DNA from: Halobacterium noricense
GTDB taxonomy: Archaea > Halobacteriota > Halobacteria > Halobacteriales > Halobacteriaceae
Assembly (NCBI RefSeq): GCF_021233435.1
Contig: NZ_CP089468.1
Coordinates: 992,001 to 1,056,000 of the forward strand
Reading direction: 5' to 3'
Length of the DNA stretch: 64,000 nt
Part shown: positions 17,358 to 27,126 of the stretch, piece by piece
Position numbering within the stretch: the first letter of the stretch is position 1
Layout: every line of letters begins with the position of its first letter
The notes under the pieces: generated by a model
Databases searched by the model: none
What the model was told of the DNA's origin: nothing
What the model saw: only the letters and a program-made list of their open reading frames with translations
Made by a program: the position numbers and the translations under genes

Positions 17358-18699
17358 TCCTGTGGAGGTCGTCGAAGCGGTCGACGATGGCGCGCTCGAT
17401 GTTCTCGCTCGCCAGCTCGTCGATGTAGTCCAGGCTCTCGAGGTGGTCGTCCATCGTGAGTTCGGTCGTCCCGAACTCCTCGCGGTAGAGGTAGTCCGAG
17501 TCGGTCAGCCCTTCGAGGTAGTCGAAGAGGTGGTCCCGGACCGGCTCGCCGATCCAGCCGATGCGCTCGTAGTAGTTCAGCGTGCGGACCGTGTTCTTCG
17601 GTCCGAACTCCGAGAGCAGGTAGTCCAGCCACTCCAGGGCGACGACGTCGGCGAGGTAGCCCGTCGGCGGCTCCGCGAGGTGGGGTTCGTCGCCGTCAGA
17701 GGCGAACCCGAGCCCGGGCGCTGCCGGTGCCGCGCCGGCCGGCTCGTCGGCGCTCGACTCCTCGGGCTCTTCCTCGAATTCGAAGCCGTCCTCGTCCTCG
17801 GCGTCGTCCGCGTCGGCTTCGAGGTCGGAGTCGTCGAACCCGAGGTCGGAGTCGTCGGACTCCACCGGCGCTGCGCTCTCGGCGCTCGCCGCCGGCTCGT
17901 CCTCTTCCTCGGCCCAGTCGGCGTCGCCGGACTCGTACTCCTCTTTGAGCTCCTCGAAGGAGGTACCGTCGCCGCCGATGTCGGACTCGTCCTCGTCGGC
18001 GACCTCCTCGTCCTCTGCTTCGTCGTCCTCGAACTCGTCGAAGCCGTCCATCTCGTCGTCGCCGTCGTCGAGGTCTTCCTCGAACTCCCCCATGCCGTCG
18101 TCGTCGAGGTCGTCCATCTCGTCGCCCTCCTCGAAGGCGTCGTCCTCGAAGAAGTCGTCGGCGTCGGCGTTCGTGATGTCGGCGTCGAGGTCCTCTTCGG
18201 CGGCTTCTTCGCCGCCGTCGTCGTCGTCGAACAGGCCGAAACTCTCGGCTCCCCCGCCGCCCATCGCGTCGGCGTTCACGTCGTCGACGAACGGGTTGAC
18301 CCCGCGAGTCACCATCTCGTATATCTCCAGGAGCTTGCGGACGTTCTCCTCGACGTCCTCGACGCTCTCGCTGATCTGTTCGTTCTCGCTGCGGACGGTG
18401 TTGGCCTTCGACGCGACGTTCGACACTTCGGTTTCGAGCTCCTCGATGCGGTGTTCGAGTTCGTTGACGGACGCGTCTTGGGCACCCGAACCACCGCCCC
18501 CGCCGTCCATGCCGTCGAACGACCCGAACTCGTCGTCGAAATCGTCGTCGAACTCCTCGTCGTCGACGCCGAACTCCTCGTCGCCGCCGGAGTCCCCCGA
18601 CCCCTCCTCGTCGTCGTCGAGCCAACTGGCCATCCCGACGGCCAGTGCCCCGAGCTGGACGAAGACGAGCACAGCCGGGGTGAGGTGGATAAACTTCAT
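17341..18699 (-). CDS. arlCE: Archaellum switch-complex protein ArlCE fusion (FlaCE)
   Basis: A 452-residue fusion. Residues about 75-140 are the ArlC coiled-coil domain (NELEHRIEELETEVSNVASKA...ICESV-type heptads, then KLLEIYEMVTRGVNPF); residues 140-310 are a long Asp/Glu linker; residues about 335-452 form the ArlE/ArlD domain (YLADVVALEWLDYLLSEFG...RTLNYYERIGWIGEPV). It belongs to the cytosolic ring that receives CheY/CheF signals. The protein begins with a hydrophobic stretch (TPAVLVFVQLGALAVGMASWL) that could be a membrane anchor. ATG 18699 is supported by a TATA-like box 30 bases upstream; the alternative ATG at 18633 would remove the anchor. First gene of the arlCE-F-G-H-I-J operon. 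Confidence 0.9.
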   Translation of the reverse strand: MKFIHLTPAVLVFVQLGALAVGMASWLDDDEEGSGDSGGDEEFGVDDEEFDDDFDDEFGSFDGMDGGGGGSGAQDASVNELEHRIEELETEVSNVASKANTVRSENEQISESVEDVEENVRKLLEIYEMVTRGVNPFVDDVNADAMGGGGAESFGLFDDDDGGEEAAEEDLDADITNADADDFFEDDAFEEGDEMDDLDDDGMGEFEEDLDDGDDEMDGFDEFEDDEAEDEEVADEDESDIGGDGTSFEELKEEYESGDADWAEEEDEPAASAESAAPVESDDSDLGFDDSDLEADADDAEDEDGFEFEEEPEESSADEPAGAAPAAPGLGFASDGDEPHLAEPPTGYLADVVALEWLDYLLSEFGPKNTVRTLNYYERIGWIGEPVRDHLFDYLEGLTDSDYLYREEFGTTELTMDDHLESLDYIDELASENIERAIVDRFDDLHRNGIQR

Positions 18700-18726
18700 T
18701 CGGAGTGAAACAGGTGCCCCGGGCGT

Positions 18727-18737
18727 AATTAATGTTC
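18727..18737 (-). promoter_or_regulatory. TATA-like box of the arl motor operon
   Basis: On the minus strand an AT-rich core TTAATTAC sits about 30 bases before the ATG at 18699, giving a leaderless or almost leaderless transcript for arlCE and the genes after it. The 173 bases between arlCE and arlD hold no other gene that I can see. Confidence 0.55.
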
Positions 18738-18872
18738 TCCCCCAGTTCTCAAAACGAACAATTGGTATCGCACGGCATACGGCCTGCTACGCGACGTGAG
18801 CGGCAGTAATAGCGAACGAACCGCGAGTACAGCGGCTCTGAGAGCCAGCCGACTCGTCCCTCGTTTAACGCA

Positions 18873-19343
18873 TCATTCCATCGACGCGAGGCGCGCGATG
18901 AACACGAGACTGAGCACGTGGTCGGTCATCTCGAAGTCCGAGTGCGCCTCCTCGTCGGCCGGCCCCGCGAACCCACGAACGTGGTCGCGGAGTTCCTCGG
19001 CAGCGTCCTCGCCGACCCAGCCGATGGACGCGTAGTAGTCGATGGCGTCCAGCGAGCGCTTCACGCCGCCGCGCTCCAGGAGAAACTCCAGCCACTCGAA
19101 CAGCGTAATCTCGGCGGCGTACTTCCCCGGCATCGTCTCCAGGTACGGCCGCTGGAGGTTCTGCTCGCTCGCGCTCGAATGCATGAACAGCAGCTGCTTG
19201 AGCTGGCTCGACCGAATCGCCTCGTCGGCGGTCTGCTCGTGCTCGGTGAGCCGCTCTTTGAGCTCGCGGATGTTCTGGCCGTCGCTCTGACGGGCCGCAC
19301 TGCGCAACTCCTCGGGGTCGTATTCGCGTGGGTTCAGGGTCAT
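18873..19343 (-). CDS. arlD: Archaellum accessory protein ArlD (FlaD)
   Basis: A 156-residue protein with an N-terminal helical segment (LRSAARQ...[19 protein letters not shown]) and a C-terminal ArlD/E domain ([47 protein letters not shown]), clearly paralogous to the C-terminus of ArlCE. In haloarchaea ArlD and ArlCE together form the switch ring that interacts with CheF. Its ATG overlaps the stop of the transducer gene by four bases, so it is co-transcribed with htr rather than with the motor operon, which has its own promoter. Confidence 0.9.
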   Translation of the reverse strand: MTLNPREYDPEELRSAARQSDGQNIRELKERLTEHEQTADEAIRSSQLKQLLFMHSSASEQNLQRPYLETMPGKYAAEITLFEWLEFLLERGGVKRSLDAIDYYASIGWVGEDAAEELRDHVRGFAGPADEEAHSDFEMTDHVLSLVFIARLASME

Positions 19344-21238
19344 CCTTGGGTCTCCTCGGTGAGCCGCTCGTCGTTCGACGTCAACTGGTCGACGCTGTCG
19401 TCCAACTCGCGCACCGCCTCGGACTGCTCGCTGGTCGCGTCGACGATGCGCTGGGACGCGTCCGCGGCCTGCTCGGCCTGGTCTTGGACTTCCTCGATGG
19501 TAACGATGACGTCTTCGACGGTCGACGCTTGCTCGTCGTTCGCGCGCGCGACCTCCGTAATTCCTGTGGCGGCCTCGTCGACGGCGTCCGCGATTTCTTC
19601 GAGCGCGGTCAGCGCGTCGTCGATTTCGTCGCCCGCTCGATAGATTTGCTCGTGGGACTCCTCGACGGCGAGGACTGTCTCGTTGGCCTGCTGCTGGACG
19701 TCGTCGATGCTGCCCGCGATGCGTTCGGTGTGCTCGCGGGTCTCGTTGGCGAGCTGTTTGACCTCGTCGGCGACGACCTCGAATCCGCTCCCGGCCTCGC
19801 CGGCGCGCGCGGCCTCGATGTTCGCGTTCAGCGCGAGCAGGTTCGTCTGGTCGGCGACCTCCGCGATGACGTCGACAACGTCCTCGATCTCGTCCATCTT
19901 CTCCTCCAGCTCGGAGACGCTGTCCACGAGGTCGTCGCTGATGTCGATGACCTCGTCGGTCGCCTGGCTCGCGCCCTCGCTGGCGTCCAGCCCGTTCTCC
20001 GCGGCGGTCTGGGCCTGCTCGGCGGCGGCGGCCACCTGGTCGGAGCTGGCCGCGACCTCCTGCATGCTCGCCGAGAAGTTCTGCATCTCGCTGGCGGCGT
20101 CCGACAGCACCTCGTTCTGCTCGCCGACCGTCTCCGCGATTTCGTTCGCGTCCTCGGTCGCGCGCCGAATCGACGTTGCGAGCTCCTGGGTCCGCCCGTC
20201 GACCTGCCCGACGAGACGTTCGAACTCGTCGGCCATCCCGTTCAGGTCGTCGACGACGCCGAGCAAGCGCTCGTCGATGACGCCGTCGTGCTCGAAGGAC
20301 GCGCGCTGCTCTAGGTGGCCGTTCGAGAGCGCGTCGATGGTCGAGCTGAGTTCGGCGACGAGGTCTTCGACGGCTTCCGTTCGGTGGACGTCATCCGTGC
20401 GGTCCTCGATGGTCTCGACGACTGCGACGAGTTCGCCGTCGTCGAATACCGGTGTCGCCGTGAACCGTATCTCACGCTCCTCGCCGTCCGCAGTGACCAT
20501 CGTGCTGGAGTCGACGTAGCCATCCTCCGTCGTGGCCGCGCGGTCGACGCCGAACTCGCGGTCCGCGGCTTCGGGCGCTTCGACGACCTTGTCGGCGAGC
20601 GTCTGCACGCGACGCCCGTCCGGATAGAACCCCTCGCTGGCGTGGCTCATGCCGATGGCTTCCTCGGCCGGACACTTCGTGAGGTCGGCAAGCGCTTCGT
20701 TCCACACGACGACCTCCCCCTGCGCGTCGAGCATGAACACCGGCACGCCGACGCCATCCAGCAGTTCGTCGTCCTCGACGTTCAACTCGTCCCCACTCCC
20801 GCTGTCGAACGCGTCGACGCCCGCAGCGGCGTCCTGCACCACGGCGTCCAGCCCGGTCCGCAACTCGTCTTCCGCGCGGTCGAGGGACTGCTCGTTGAGC
20901 CCTTCCTCGCGCAGCCGGTCGAACACGGAACGCACGACGCCGTCGACGGCAGCGTCGTGCGCGGCGACGAATTCAGCGGCGTCCACGCCCGCGGCCTCGT
21001 AGGCGGGCACGTGCGTCCCGGGTTCCGGGCCGGTCTCGTCGAGCAGCCCGCCGAGGTGGTCGAGGGCTTCCTCCGGGAGGCCCGGGTCGAGGCGAGCCCC
21101 CTCGACCTCGTAGCCGTCTCGGACCGCTGCCGCGTGTCTGTCCTGGTCGCCGAAGGAGAACTGGCCGGTGTCGGTGCCGCCGTCCGTCGCCGGCTGCTCC
21201 GACCCCCGGCCGAGTAATTTTCGAAGCGTACCCAGCAT
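19340..21238 (-). CDS. htr15: Soluble methyl-accepting transducer, Htr15-like
   Basis: A 632-residue chemotaxis/aerotaxis receptor with no transmembrane helix, so a cytoplasmic transducer. Order: N-terminal all-alpha domain (about 45-150, with [24 protein letters not shown], reminiscent of globin-like or protoglobin-like helices), a PAS domain (about 165-290; [22 protein letters not shown]), a linker, and a methyl-accepting coiled coil whose tip ([42 protein letters not shown]) binds CheA/CheW. H. salinarum carries the soluble transducer Htr15 at this place. The start at ATG 21238 ([12 protein letters not shown]) has a minus-strand TATA-like box 30 bases upstream, giving a leaderless message with arlD second. 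Ligand unknown; haem binding by the N-domain is speculative. Confidence 0.9.
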   Translation of the reverse strand: MLGTLRKLLGRGSEQPATDGGTDTGQFSFGDQDRHAAAVRDGYEVEGARLDPGLPEEALDHLGGLLDETGPEPGTHVPAYEAAGVDAAEFVAAHDAAVDGVVRSVFDRLREEGLNEQSLDRAEDELRTGLDAVVQDAAAGVDAFDSGSGDELNVEDDELLDGVGVPVFMLDAQGEVVVWNEALADLTKCPAEEAIGMSHASEGFYPDGRRVQTLADKVVEAPEAADREFGVDRAATTEDGYVDSSTMVTADGEEREIRFTATPVFDDGELVAVVETIEDRTDDVHRTEAVEDLVAELSSTIDALSNGHLEQRASFEHDGVIDERLLGVVDDLNGMADEFERLVGQVDGRTQELATSIRRATEDANEIAETVGEQNEVLSDAASEMQNFSASMQEVAASSDQVAAAAEQAQTAAENGLDASEGASQATDEVIDISDDLVDSVSELEEKMDEIEDVVDVIAEVADQTNLLALNANIEAARAGEAGSGFEVVADEVKQLANETREHTERIAGSIDDVQQQANETVLAVEESHEQIYRAGDEIDDALTALEEIADAVDEAATGITEVARANDEQASTVEDVIVTIEEVQDQAEQAADASQRIVDATSEQSEAVRELDDSVDQLTSNDERLTEETQG

Positions 21239-21262
21239 TCGTGCCCCGACACGAGCCAAGTA

Positions 21263-21273
21263 GCTATAAAAGG
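21263..21273 (-). promoter_or_regulatory. TATA box of htr15-arlD
   Basis: Minus-strand CTTTTATAG is centred 30 bases before the ATG at 21238, ideal for leaderless transcription. Confidence 0.65.
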
Positions 21274-21306
21274 TTTCCCCCACCGTTACCAATTCGTATA
21301 ATCGCC

Positions 21307-21540
21307 TTACGCGTGCGTGAGAACTATCATACGCTCGGGCTCCCGAACGAGGCAGATGTCCACCGACGGCCCGGGCGACAGCTGGCACGTGCGCTCGGTC
21401 GTCGCCAGCGCCTCGGTGAACGCCTCCCCACAGGCCGGACACGCCACTCCGTCACGATTCTCGAACACCTGCTCGGAGCCCGTATCCCGCAGTAGCTTCA
21501 CGCGGTGCCTGACCGCCTCGAAGTCGACCGGGTCGTCCAT
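21307..21540 (-). CDS. Small zinc-finger protein of the motility cluster
   Basis: A 77-residue protein starting [17 protein letters not shown]. It contains CPACGEAF followed after 12-13 residues by TCQL, a likely C4-type or C3-type zinc site, and a C-terminal [13 protein letters not shown] strand. It lies between htr15 and the archaellin genes, divergent from the latter, and I recall a small protein of this sort at the same spot in Halobacterium. Function unknown; a regulator of the archaellin genes or an adaptor would fit the position. The longer reading frame to 21714 is rejected because it crosses the archaellin promoter and start. Confidence 0.75.
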   Translation of the reverse strand: MDDPVDFEAVRHRVKLLRDTGSEQVFENRDGVACPACGEAFTEALATTERTCQLSPGPSVDICLVREPERMIVLTHA

Positions 21541-21582
21541 ACACCCGAACACGACTTCCGGGTGTTTAGCTCTTAGCGGACA

Positions 21583-21632
21583 GTTATCGCGTTTTTCACG
21601 GTTGATAACCGGGGGCGTACCTTTTAGTATAG
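21583..21632 (+). promoter_or_regulatory. Archaellin operon promoter region with inverted repeat
   Basis: A TATA-like CTTTTAGTAT lies at 21621-21630, giving an expected start near 21653 and a leader of about 45 bases before the ATG at 21698. Directly upstream the 6-base arms GTTATC (21583-21588) and GATAAC (21604-21609) form an inverted repeat, a possible operator. No other strong promoter lies before the four archaellin genes. Confidence 0.5.
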
Positions 21633-21697
21633 TTCTGGATTCGTTGCGGGTGAGCCCCAGCAGCCCGTCACGGGAACGGGGCAGAGAAACCACAATC

Positions 21698-22462
21698 ATG
21701 TTCGAATTCATCAACGACGAGGAAGCACGCGGTCAGGTGGGGATCGGGACGCTCATCGTGTTCATCGCGATGGTCCTGGTCGCCGCAATCGCCGCCGGCG
21801 TCCTCATCAACACCGCGGGCGTCCTCCAGACCCAAGCCGAGGACACCGGACAGGACAGTACCGACCAAGTCGCGAACAACATCAACGTCATCGGCGCAGT
21901 CGGTGAAGTGAACGACGCTGATGCCCCCAACGTCGGGGTCACCGAGACGAGCATCTACGAGATCCGCACGACGGTCCAGAAGTCGCCGGGCGCCGGTGAC
22001 ATTGACCTCTCCGGGCTCTCCATCCAGTACGTCGGCCCGAACGGATTCGGTAACCTCGTTCACATCAGCGAGAAGAACGACACTGCCACTGACAACGTCT
22101 CGAACGTCTACTTCGTGCAAGCGATCACCGCTGAGACCGAGGAAGACACGGTGATGACGTCTGAGAGCGACCGTTACGAGATCGTTATCCCGACTGGTAC
22201 CTACTGGAACAGCAGTGAGCAGAACATCCAGAACGCTTCCGGTACAAACGCGGTTAATGTCACTACTTCCACGTACGGTAATGAGGACGACATCGAGACA
22301 AACCCCGGTGGAATCGACGTCGACAACACGGACCTCGACCTCCTCCAAGAGAGTGACCGCGTCGAGCTGACCGTCACGACTGACTCCGGCTCGCAGCGCT
22401 ACGTGAACCTCCGTGTCCCGTCCTCGCTCGTCGGTGACGAGGGTGGCACGGTCACGCTGTAA
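21698..22462 (+). CDS. flgB1: Archaellin (flagellin) 1
   Basis: A 254-residue archaellin, the filament subunit. It begins with a class III signal [12 protein letters not shown], cut by the prepilin peptidase so that the mature protein starts QVGIGT, followed by the hydrophobic assembly helix [23 protein letters not shown]. The variable outer domain has N-glycosylation sequons (NVSN, NSSE, NASG, NVTT). The conserved C-terminal [27 protein letters not shown] matches the Halobacterium archaellins. First of four tandem genes separated by only 8-9 bases. The flgB name follows the H. salinarum locus that precedes the HEAT/CheF genes; the exact numbering is mine. Confidence 0.95.
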   Translation: MFEFINDEEARGQVGIGTLIVFIAMVLVAAIAAGVLINTAGVLQTQAEDTGQDSTDQVANNINVIGAVGEVNDADAPNVGVTETSIYEIRTTVQKSPGAGDIDLSGLSIQYVGPNGFGNLVHISEKNDTATDNVSNVYFVQAITAETEEDTVMTSESDRYEIVIPTGTYWNSSEQNIQNASGTNAVNVTTSTYGNEDDIETNPGGIDVDNTDLDLLQESDRVELTVTTDSGSQRYVNLRVPSSLVGDEGGTVTL

Positions 22463-22471
22463 CCCAGACTA

Positions 22472-23248
22472 ATGTTCGAATTCATCAACGACGAAGAAGC
22501 ACGCGGTCAGGTGGGGATCGGGACGCTCATCGTGTTCATCGCGATGGTCCTAGTCGCCGCAATCGCCGCCGGCGTCCTCATCAACACCGCGGGCGTCCTC
22601 CAGACCCAAGCCGAGGACACCGGGCAGGACAGTACCGACCAGGTCGCAAACAATCTCAACGTCATCGGCAGCGTCGGCGAAGTGAACGACCCCAACGAAT
22701 TGACCAACGTCGCGGCTGGAAACCAGAGCATCTACGAGATCCGTTTGACGGCCCAGAAGTCGCCGGGTGCCGGTGACATCGACCTTGCTGGTCTCTCCGT
22801 CCAGTACGTTGGCCCGAACGGCTTCGGAAACCTCGTCCACATCAGCGAGAAGAACCAGTCCGCCGGCAACGTCTCGAACGCCTACTTCGTGCAGGCTATT
22901 ACCGCCGAAACCGAGGAGGACACGGTGATGACCTCCGAGAGCGACCGCTACGAGATTGTCATCCCGACCGGCGTCGTGCTGAACAACACGGACGGCAGTT
23001 CGGATGCGACTGTTAACAAGTCAGTTGACGGCGACACGCTCGCCCAGAAGACGTACGGTGAAAATGCGGACATCGAGGTGGACCTCAACTCGCAGTCCTA
23101 CAACGTTGATAACACTAAACTCGACCTCCTCCAGGAGAGCGACCGTGTCGAGCTGACGATTACGACCGACTCCGGCTCGCAGCGCTACGTGAACCTCCGC
23201 GTCCCGTCCTCGCTCGTCGGTGACGAGGGTGGCACCGTCACGCTGTAA
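22472..23248 (+). CDS. flgB2: Archaellin (flagellin) 2
   Basis: A 258-residue archaellin with the same signal sequence and assembly helix as its neighbours; the first 190 bases of the gene are almost identical in all four copies. Sequons include NQSA, NVSN, NNTDG, NKS. The middle ([40 protein letters not shown]) is closest to copy 1, and the last 90 bases are nearly identical to copy 1. Translated from a spacer of nine bases after the previous stop, with no Shine-Dalgarno sequence, so reinitiation is likely. Confidence 0.95.
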   Translation: MFEFINDEEARGQVGIGTLIVFIAMVLVAAIAAGVLINTAGVLQTQAEDTGQDSTDQVANNLNVIGSVGEVNDPNELTNVAAGNQSIYEIRLTAQKSPGAGDIDLAGLSVQYVGPNGFGNLVHISEKNQSAGNVSNAYFVQAITAETEEDTVMTSESDRYEIVIPTGVVLNNTDGSSDATVNKSVDGDTLAQKTYGENADIEVDLNSQSYNVDNTKLDLLQESDRVELTITTDSGSQRYVNLRVPSSLVGDEGGTVTL

Positions 23249-23257
23249 CTACGAATA

Positions 23258-24097
23258 ATGTTCGAATTCATCAACGACGAGGAAGCACGCGGTCAGGTGG
23301 GGATCGGGACGCTCATCGTGTTCATCGCGATGGTTCTGGTCGCCGCAATCGCCGCCGGCGTCCTCATCAACACCGCTGGTGTCCTCCAGACGCAGGCCGA
23401 GGATACCGGACAGGACAGTACCGACCAGGTCGCGAACAACGTCAACATCATCGGCGCAGTCGGCGATGTCGCGAATACGAGTGCGACTGATACTGCAATC
23501 GTTAACGCCAGCAACAACGTCTCTGACTTCGAGACAGAACTTAGCGACTCGGAGGTTCACACGCTCCGCTTGACCGTCCAGAAGTCGCCTGGCGCGGGTG
23601 ACATCGATCTCTCCGGTCTGAGTATCCAGTACGTCGGCGGAGATTCGTTCGCGAATCTCATCCACCACACCCAAGCGGACGCTCCCGCAATCAACGCATC
23701 TGATAGCCTAGCTGATGGTCCGTGGGTAAAGGGCGAAGGAACTGCTGCGTACTTCGTGCAAGCGATTACGGCTGACACAGAGACGGACACAGTGATGACA
23801 AGCGAGAGCGACCGCTACGAACTCGTTATCCCGCTCCAGCAGGTCTACAACTCGAGTGCTATCACTAATGCTAGTTCTGGTGCCACTAGTGAGGCGGGCC
23901 AACATATCGAAAGCGTCGAGCAGATTAATGACTCGGACTCGAATTACCAGGGTTACGACAACAGCCAGCTCGGCCTCCTTGAGGAGAGCGACAACGTTGA
24001 GCTCACGATTACGACCCCATCCGGCTCGCAGCGCTACGTGAACCTCCAGGTGCCTGACTCCCTCATCGGCGAGGGCGGTAGCACGGTGACCCTGTAA
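23258..24097 (+). CDS. flgB3: Archaellin (flagellin) 3
   Basis: A 279-residue archaellin, the longest of the four. After the shared N-terminus the variable domain has an insertion around [38 protein letters not shown] and many sequons (NTSATD, NASNNVS, NASD, NSSA, NASSG). It groups with copy 4 by the GGDSFANL motif. C-terminus [38 protein letters not shown] is conserved. Part of the four-gene operon. Confidence 0.95.
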   Translation: MFEFINDEEARGQVGIGTLIVFIAMVLVAAIAAGVLINTAGVLQTQAEDTGQDSTDQVANNVNIIGAVGDVANTSATDTAIVNASNNVSDFETELSDSEVHTLRLTVQKSPGAGDIDLSGLSIQYVGGDSFANLIHHTQADAPAINASDSLADGPWVKGEGTAAYFVQAITADTETDTVMTSESDRYELVIPLQQVYNSSAITNASSGATSEAGQHIESVEQINDSDSNYQGYDNSQLGLLEESDNVELTITTPSGSQRYVNLQVPDSLIGEGGSTVTL

Positions 24098-24105
24098 GCA
24101 AGATA

Positions 24106-24927
24106 ATGTTCGAATTCATCAACGACGAGGAAGCACGCGGTCAGGTGGGGATCGGGACGCTCATCGTGTTCATCGCGATGGTCCTGGTCGCCGCAATCGC
24201 CGCCGGCGTCCTCATCAACACCGCAGGTGTTCTCCAGACGCAGGCCGAGGACACCGGACAGGACAGTACCGACCAGGTCGCGAACAACCTCAACATCATC
24301 GGCGCAGTCGGTGACATCTCCGAGACGGACGCAGACGCACCCGAGATCGTGAACACGACGGACCAGTCCGTCGACCAGAACTTCACGACGTTCAACAACT
24401 CGACGGATATCGACGAGCCGGTGGGCCACACAATCAAGCTCGCCGTCCAGAAGTCGCCCGGTGCGGCTGACATCGACCTCGCGGGGCTCTCCATCCAGTA
24501 CGTCGGTGGGGACTCCTTCGCGAACCTCGTCCACGCGACCCAGGCCGACTCTCCGGTCATCACGAATTCAACCAGTGGTGAACCGATAATCGAGCCGGGA
24601 GACAACGGTGACGCGGCGTACTTCGTCGGTCAGATTACCGCGGAAAGCCAGGACACGGTGATGACTTCCGAGAGCGACCGTTACGAAGTCATCATTCCTC
24701 TCCAGCAAGCGTACAATTCGAGTACGAACGAGAACGGCGAAGTCGGTGAATCGATCGACGACTCGCTGAACCCGACCGAGGGCTACGACAACAGCAACCT
24801 CGGCGTTCTTCACGAGAGCGCGAACGTCGAACTGACGATTACGACGGAATCCGGTTCGCAGCGCTACGTGAACCTCCAGATGCCTGACTCGCTCGTCGGC
24901 GACGAAGGCAGCACGGTTCAGCTGTAA
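24106..24927 (+). CDS. Archaellin (flagellin) 4
   Basis: A 273-residue archaellin with the shared N-terminal signal and assembly helix, the [17 protein letters not shown] motif shared with copy 3, and sequons NTTD, NFTT, NNST, NSTS, NSST. It is the last gene of the operon. After its TAA, ATCGGTCCGCTCGATTTTCCACTTTTTG includes two T-runs that may end transcription. H. salinarum has three genes at this position; a fourth copy here suggests local expansion. Confidence 0.95.
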   Translation: MFEFINDEEARGQVGIGTLIVFIAMVLVAAIAAGVLINTAGVLQTQAEDTGQDSTDQVANNLNIIGAVGDISETDADAPEIVNTTDQSVDQNFTTFNNSTDIDEPVGHTIKLAVQKSPGAADIDLAGLSIQYVGGDSFANLVHATQADSPVITNSTSGEPIIEPGDNGDAAYFVGQITAESQDTVMTSESDRYEVIIPLQQAYNSSTNENGEVGESIDDSLNPTEGYDNSNLGVLHESANVELTITTESGSQRYVNLQMPDSLVGDEGSTVQL

Positions 24928-24998
24928 TCGGTCCGCTCGATTTTCCACTTTTTGCGCGCGACTCACGTCGAACAGCGACGGCAAAACAGACCGAAGCG

Positions 24999-25664
24999 CT
25001 ACTCGGAGGTGGTCGTCGGTGACGGCGTCGTGGAGTTGTCGGCTGTCTCGTTCGCGAGCGCTTCGTCCGTGTAGCCGCTCCCGAACACCGTGTTGAGCGT
25101 CTCGTTGCCGTCCCACTCGCCGCTGTTGTACTTCTCGACCCACTCGCGGCGCACGAGGTATCCGTCGGGTTGTTCCGCGGGTTCGCTGGGGTTCTCGATG
25201 TGGGCGTGGACGACGTCGGCTTCGTCTCCGCCCTGTGCGACGTATTCGGCATACATGCGTACCATCTGGCCGACTTCCCGAACGTGTTGACGCTGCGGCG
25301 GGACGTCTTCGACTTCGCCGGCCCGGGTCCGGTACGAGACCCTGACGGCAGAGTCGTCGGGGAAGTAGACAAACTCCGTGACGTTGAGGCGACCGCTCTC
25401 CGCGCCGCTGTTTTCGAGGATGTAGTGGAGTTCGCCGAGCGTCGCCGTTCCGTCGTCGTCCGGTTCCGCGGGTTCGACGGTCCGCGTCTGGTCGGGGTTC
25501 GAGCCACCGAGCACGGCGTAGCTGACGCCGAGCACGGAGCCGAGACCGATGCCGGCGGCACCGACGACCATCGTCCGTCGCGAGATACCGAGCGGGCCTG
25601 CGTCGTCTCCCTCCGGGGCGGACTCCGGAGGGTCACTGGGCGTCGAACCGTCGTCTTCGCTCAT
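24999..25664 (-). CDS. Probable Tat-exported or membrane-anchored hypothetical protein
   Basis: A 221-residue protein starting MSEDDGSTPSDPPES. After a disordered acidic N-terminus comes GISRRTMVVGAAGIGLGSVLGVSYAVLGG: twin arginines followed by a hydrophobic stretch, which looks like a Tat signal or a single N-terminal anchor. The outer domain (about residues 60-200; GELHYILENSGAESGRLNVTEFVYFPDDSAVRVSYRTRAGE) has no motif I recognise, and ends in a Ser/Thr/Pro tail with sequons. It lies between the archaellin operon (convergent) and the HEAT gene (divergent), so it may be involved in the cell surface, but this is only position-based. Confidence 0.75.
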   Translation of the reverse strand: MSEDDGSTPSDPPESAPEGDDAGPLGISRRTMVVGAAGIGLGSVLGVSYAVLGGSNPDQTRTVEPAEPDDDGTATLGELHYILENSGAESGRLNVTEFVYFPDDSAVRVSYRTRAGEVEDVPPQRQHVREVGQMVRMYAEYVAQGGDEADVVHAHIENPSEPAEQPDGYLVRREWVEKYNSGEWDGNETLNTVFGSGYTDEALANETADNSTTPSPTTTSE

Positions 25665-25802
25665 GGCCGCGCCTATGCGACCGGCGTATATGTCGCTTGG
25701 GCCCTCCTGTTGGCGCGTCGAACAGTCTCGCGTGGGTTCCGGGCAGGTGTCGGCCGCAGCCACCAACACCGACTTATGCGTTCTCGTCGTATCGGTTCGG
25801 TA

Positions 25803-27023
25803 GTGCCATCGCTGTACGGGCTGGAACGCTCCGGTGACGTCGACAAGCTCGTCGAGCTGCTCCGGGAGAGCGAGAAGGAGACGGTTCGGCGGCGCGCAGC
25901 CGAAATTCTCGGGAACCTCGACGAGCCGGAGTCAGAGGGGTTGGACGCGCTCGTGGAAGCGATGAGCGACGAGGAGGCGACGGTTCGCGCGGCGGCCATC
26001 GACGCGCTCACCCAGCAGGAGGCGGTCGAAGCCCTGATGAAAGGGCTGGGGCAGTCGGTCCCGGAGTCGGGAGCGACGTGGGCGCAGGCGGAGGCGTTCG
26101 TGGCGAGTCTGGACGCCGACACCGTGGAATTGCGGATGGCGTCAGCGAACGTGCTGGGGCTGCTCGGCGTCGAGGACGCCGCGAAGCCGCTGGCCCAGAA
26201 GCTGCAGACCGAACCACATCTCGAAGTGCGAGCGCGGATTGCGCGCGCACTCGGCCGCATCGGGGAGCCCTCGGTCGCGGGCGTGCTCGTCGAGGGCTTG
26301 GAGGGCCAGCCGCTGGGCGTGCGCCGCGAGGCCGCGGAGGCGCTCGGTCGGCTCAACGGGCCGACGGCGCTGCAGGGACTGTTGCACGTCGTCGACGACG
26401 ACAGCGAGGAGATGCGTCGGACCGCGGTGAGTTCGCTGGGCCAGTTCGAGAACGCCAAGCCCGTGGACGCGCTGGTCGAACGACTGGGCGACGAGAGCGA
26501 CCTCGTGCGCCGGGCAGCGGTGTTCTCGCTCATCGAGATTCTGTCGAACGTGCCGCCGGACCGCAGCCACGAGCTCCGGGAGATCATCGTCGACCGGATG
26601 GCCGCGCGCAGCGACCCCTCCATCGTGGCGTCGCTCGTAGAAATCATCGAGGAGGGCTCCCAGATTCACCAGCGCCGGAACGCGGTCTGGATGCTGGGTC
26701 GCGTCGCGGGCGCGAAGTCCACGAAGCTGGACGCCGTGGAGGCGCTGCGGGACGTGCTCGGCGAGGACGACGACCTCATCTCGCAGTTCGCGGCGACAGG
26801 GCTGGCGGAAATCGGCGGACGGATGGTGGAGACGGCGCTGCTGGAGGTCATCGAGACCGACGAGTACGGCGAGGACGCGGTCGCGATGGCGGCGTTCGCG
26901 CTCGGGAAGGTCGGCGGCGAGCGCTCGCGCAAGCGCCTGGAGAAGCTCGTCGACGAGACGGAGAACGCGGAGGTGCGCCGGCGCGCGTTCTCGGCGATTT
27001 CGAAGCTCGGCGGCCACTCCTGA
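25803..27023 (+). CDS. HEAT-repeat protein of the che/arl cluster
   Basis: A 406-residue all-helical protein made of about ten HEAT/phycocyanobilin-lyase-type repeats, for example LVELLRESEKETVRRRAAEILGNL, LVEAMSDEEATVRAAAIDAL, LAQKLQTEPHLEVRARIARALGRI, LVEGLEGQPLGVRREAAEALGRL and so on to the end. Such proteins are adaptors. In H. salinarum a HEAT protein sits exactly here next to cheF1 and was linked by interaction studies to the CheF proteins. I choose GTG 25803 (VPSLYGLERSG); the ATG 25776 would add nine residues rich in Arg. Confidence 0.88.
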   Translation: MPSLYGLERSGDVDKLVELLRESEKETVRRRAAEILGNLDEPESEGLDALVEAMSDEEATVRAAAIDALTQQEAVEALMKGLGQSVPESGATWAQAEAFVASLDADTVELRMASANVLGLLGVEDAAKPLAQKLQTEPHLEVRARIARALGRIGEPSVAGVLVEGLEGQPLGVRREAAEALGRLNGPTALQGLLHVVDDDSEEMRRTAVSSLGQFENAKPVDALVERLGDESDLVRRAAVFSLIEILSNVPPDRSHELREIIVDRMAARSDPSIVASLVEIIEEGSQIHQRRNAVWMLGRVAGAKSTKLDAVEALRDVLGEDDDLISQFAATGLAEIGGRMVETALLEVIETDEYGEDAVAMAAFALGKVGGERSRKRLEKLVDETENAEVRRRAFSAISKLGGHS

Positions 27024-27091
27024 CGGGACGCTGACGAGAGGGACACCCGCTCTCCGTGTGCCGGTTTCAAATGCGAGAATCGCACGCAAAA

Positions 27092-27100
27092 CGTTATATG
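27092..27100 (+). promoter_or_regulatory. TATA-like box before the cheF1 leader ORF
   Basis: CGTTATATG is centred about 30 bases before the ATG at 27127, not before the cheF1 ATG at 27201, so the predicted transcript begins at or just before the small ORF. Confidence 0.6.
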
Positions 27101-27126
27101 CGGCCGTTGAATAACTCCGGGAAGTA

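Larger units (their letters stand above)
21698..24298 (+). repeat. Four near-identical 5' gene segments in the archaellin array
   Basis: About 190 bases from each ATG (21698-21890, 22472-22664, 23258-23450, 24106-24298) are almost the same, with only scattered silent changes, while the central part of each gene has diverged strongly. The last 70-90 bases of the genes are again very similar, especially copies 1 and 2. This pattern suggests gene conversion among copies. Confidence 0.85.
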
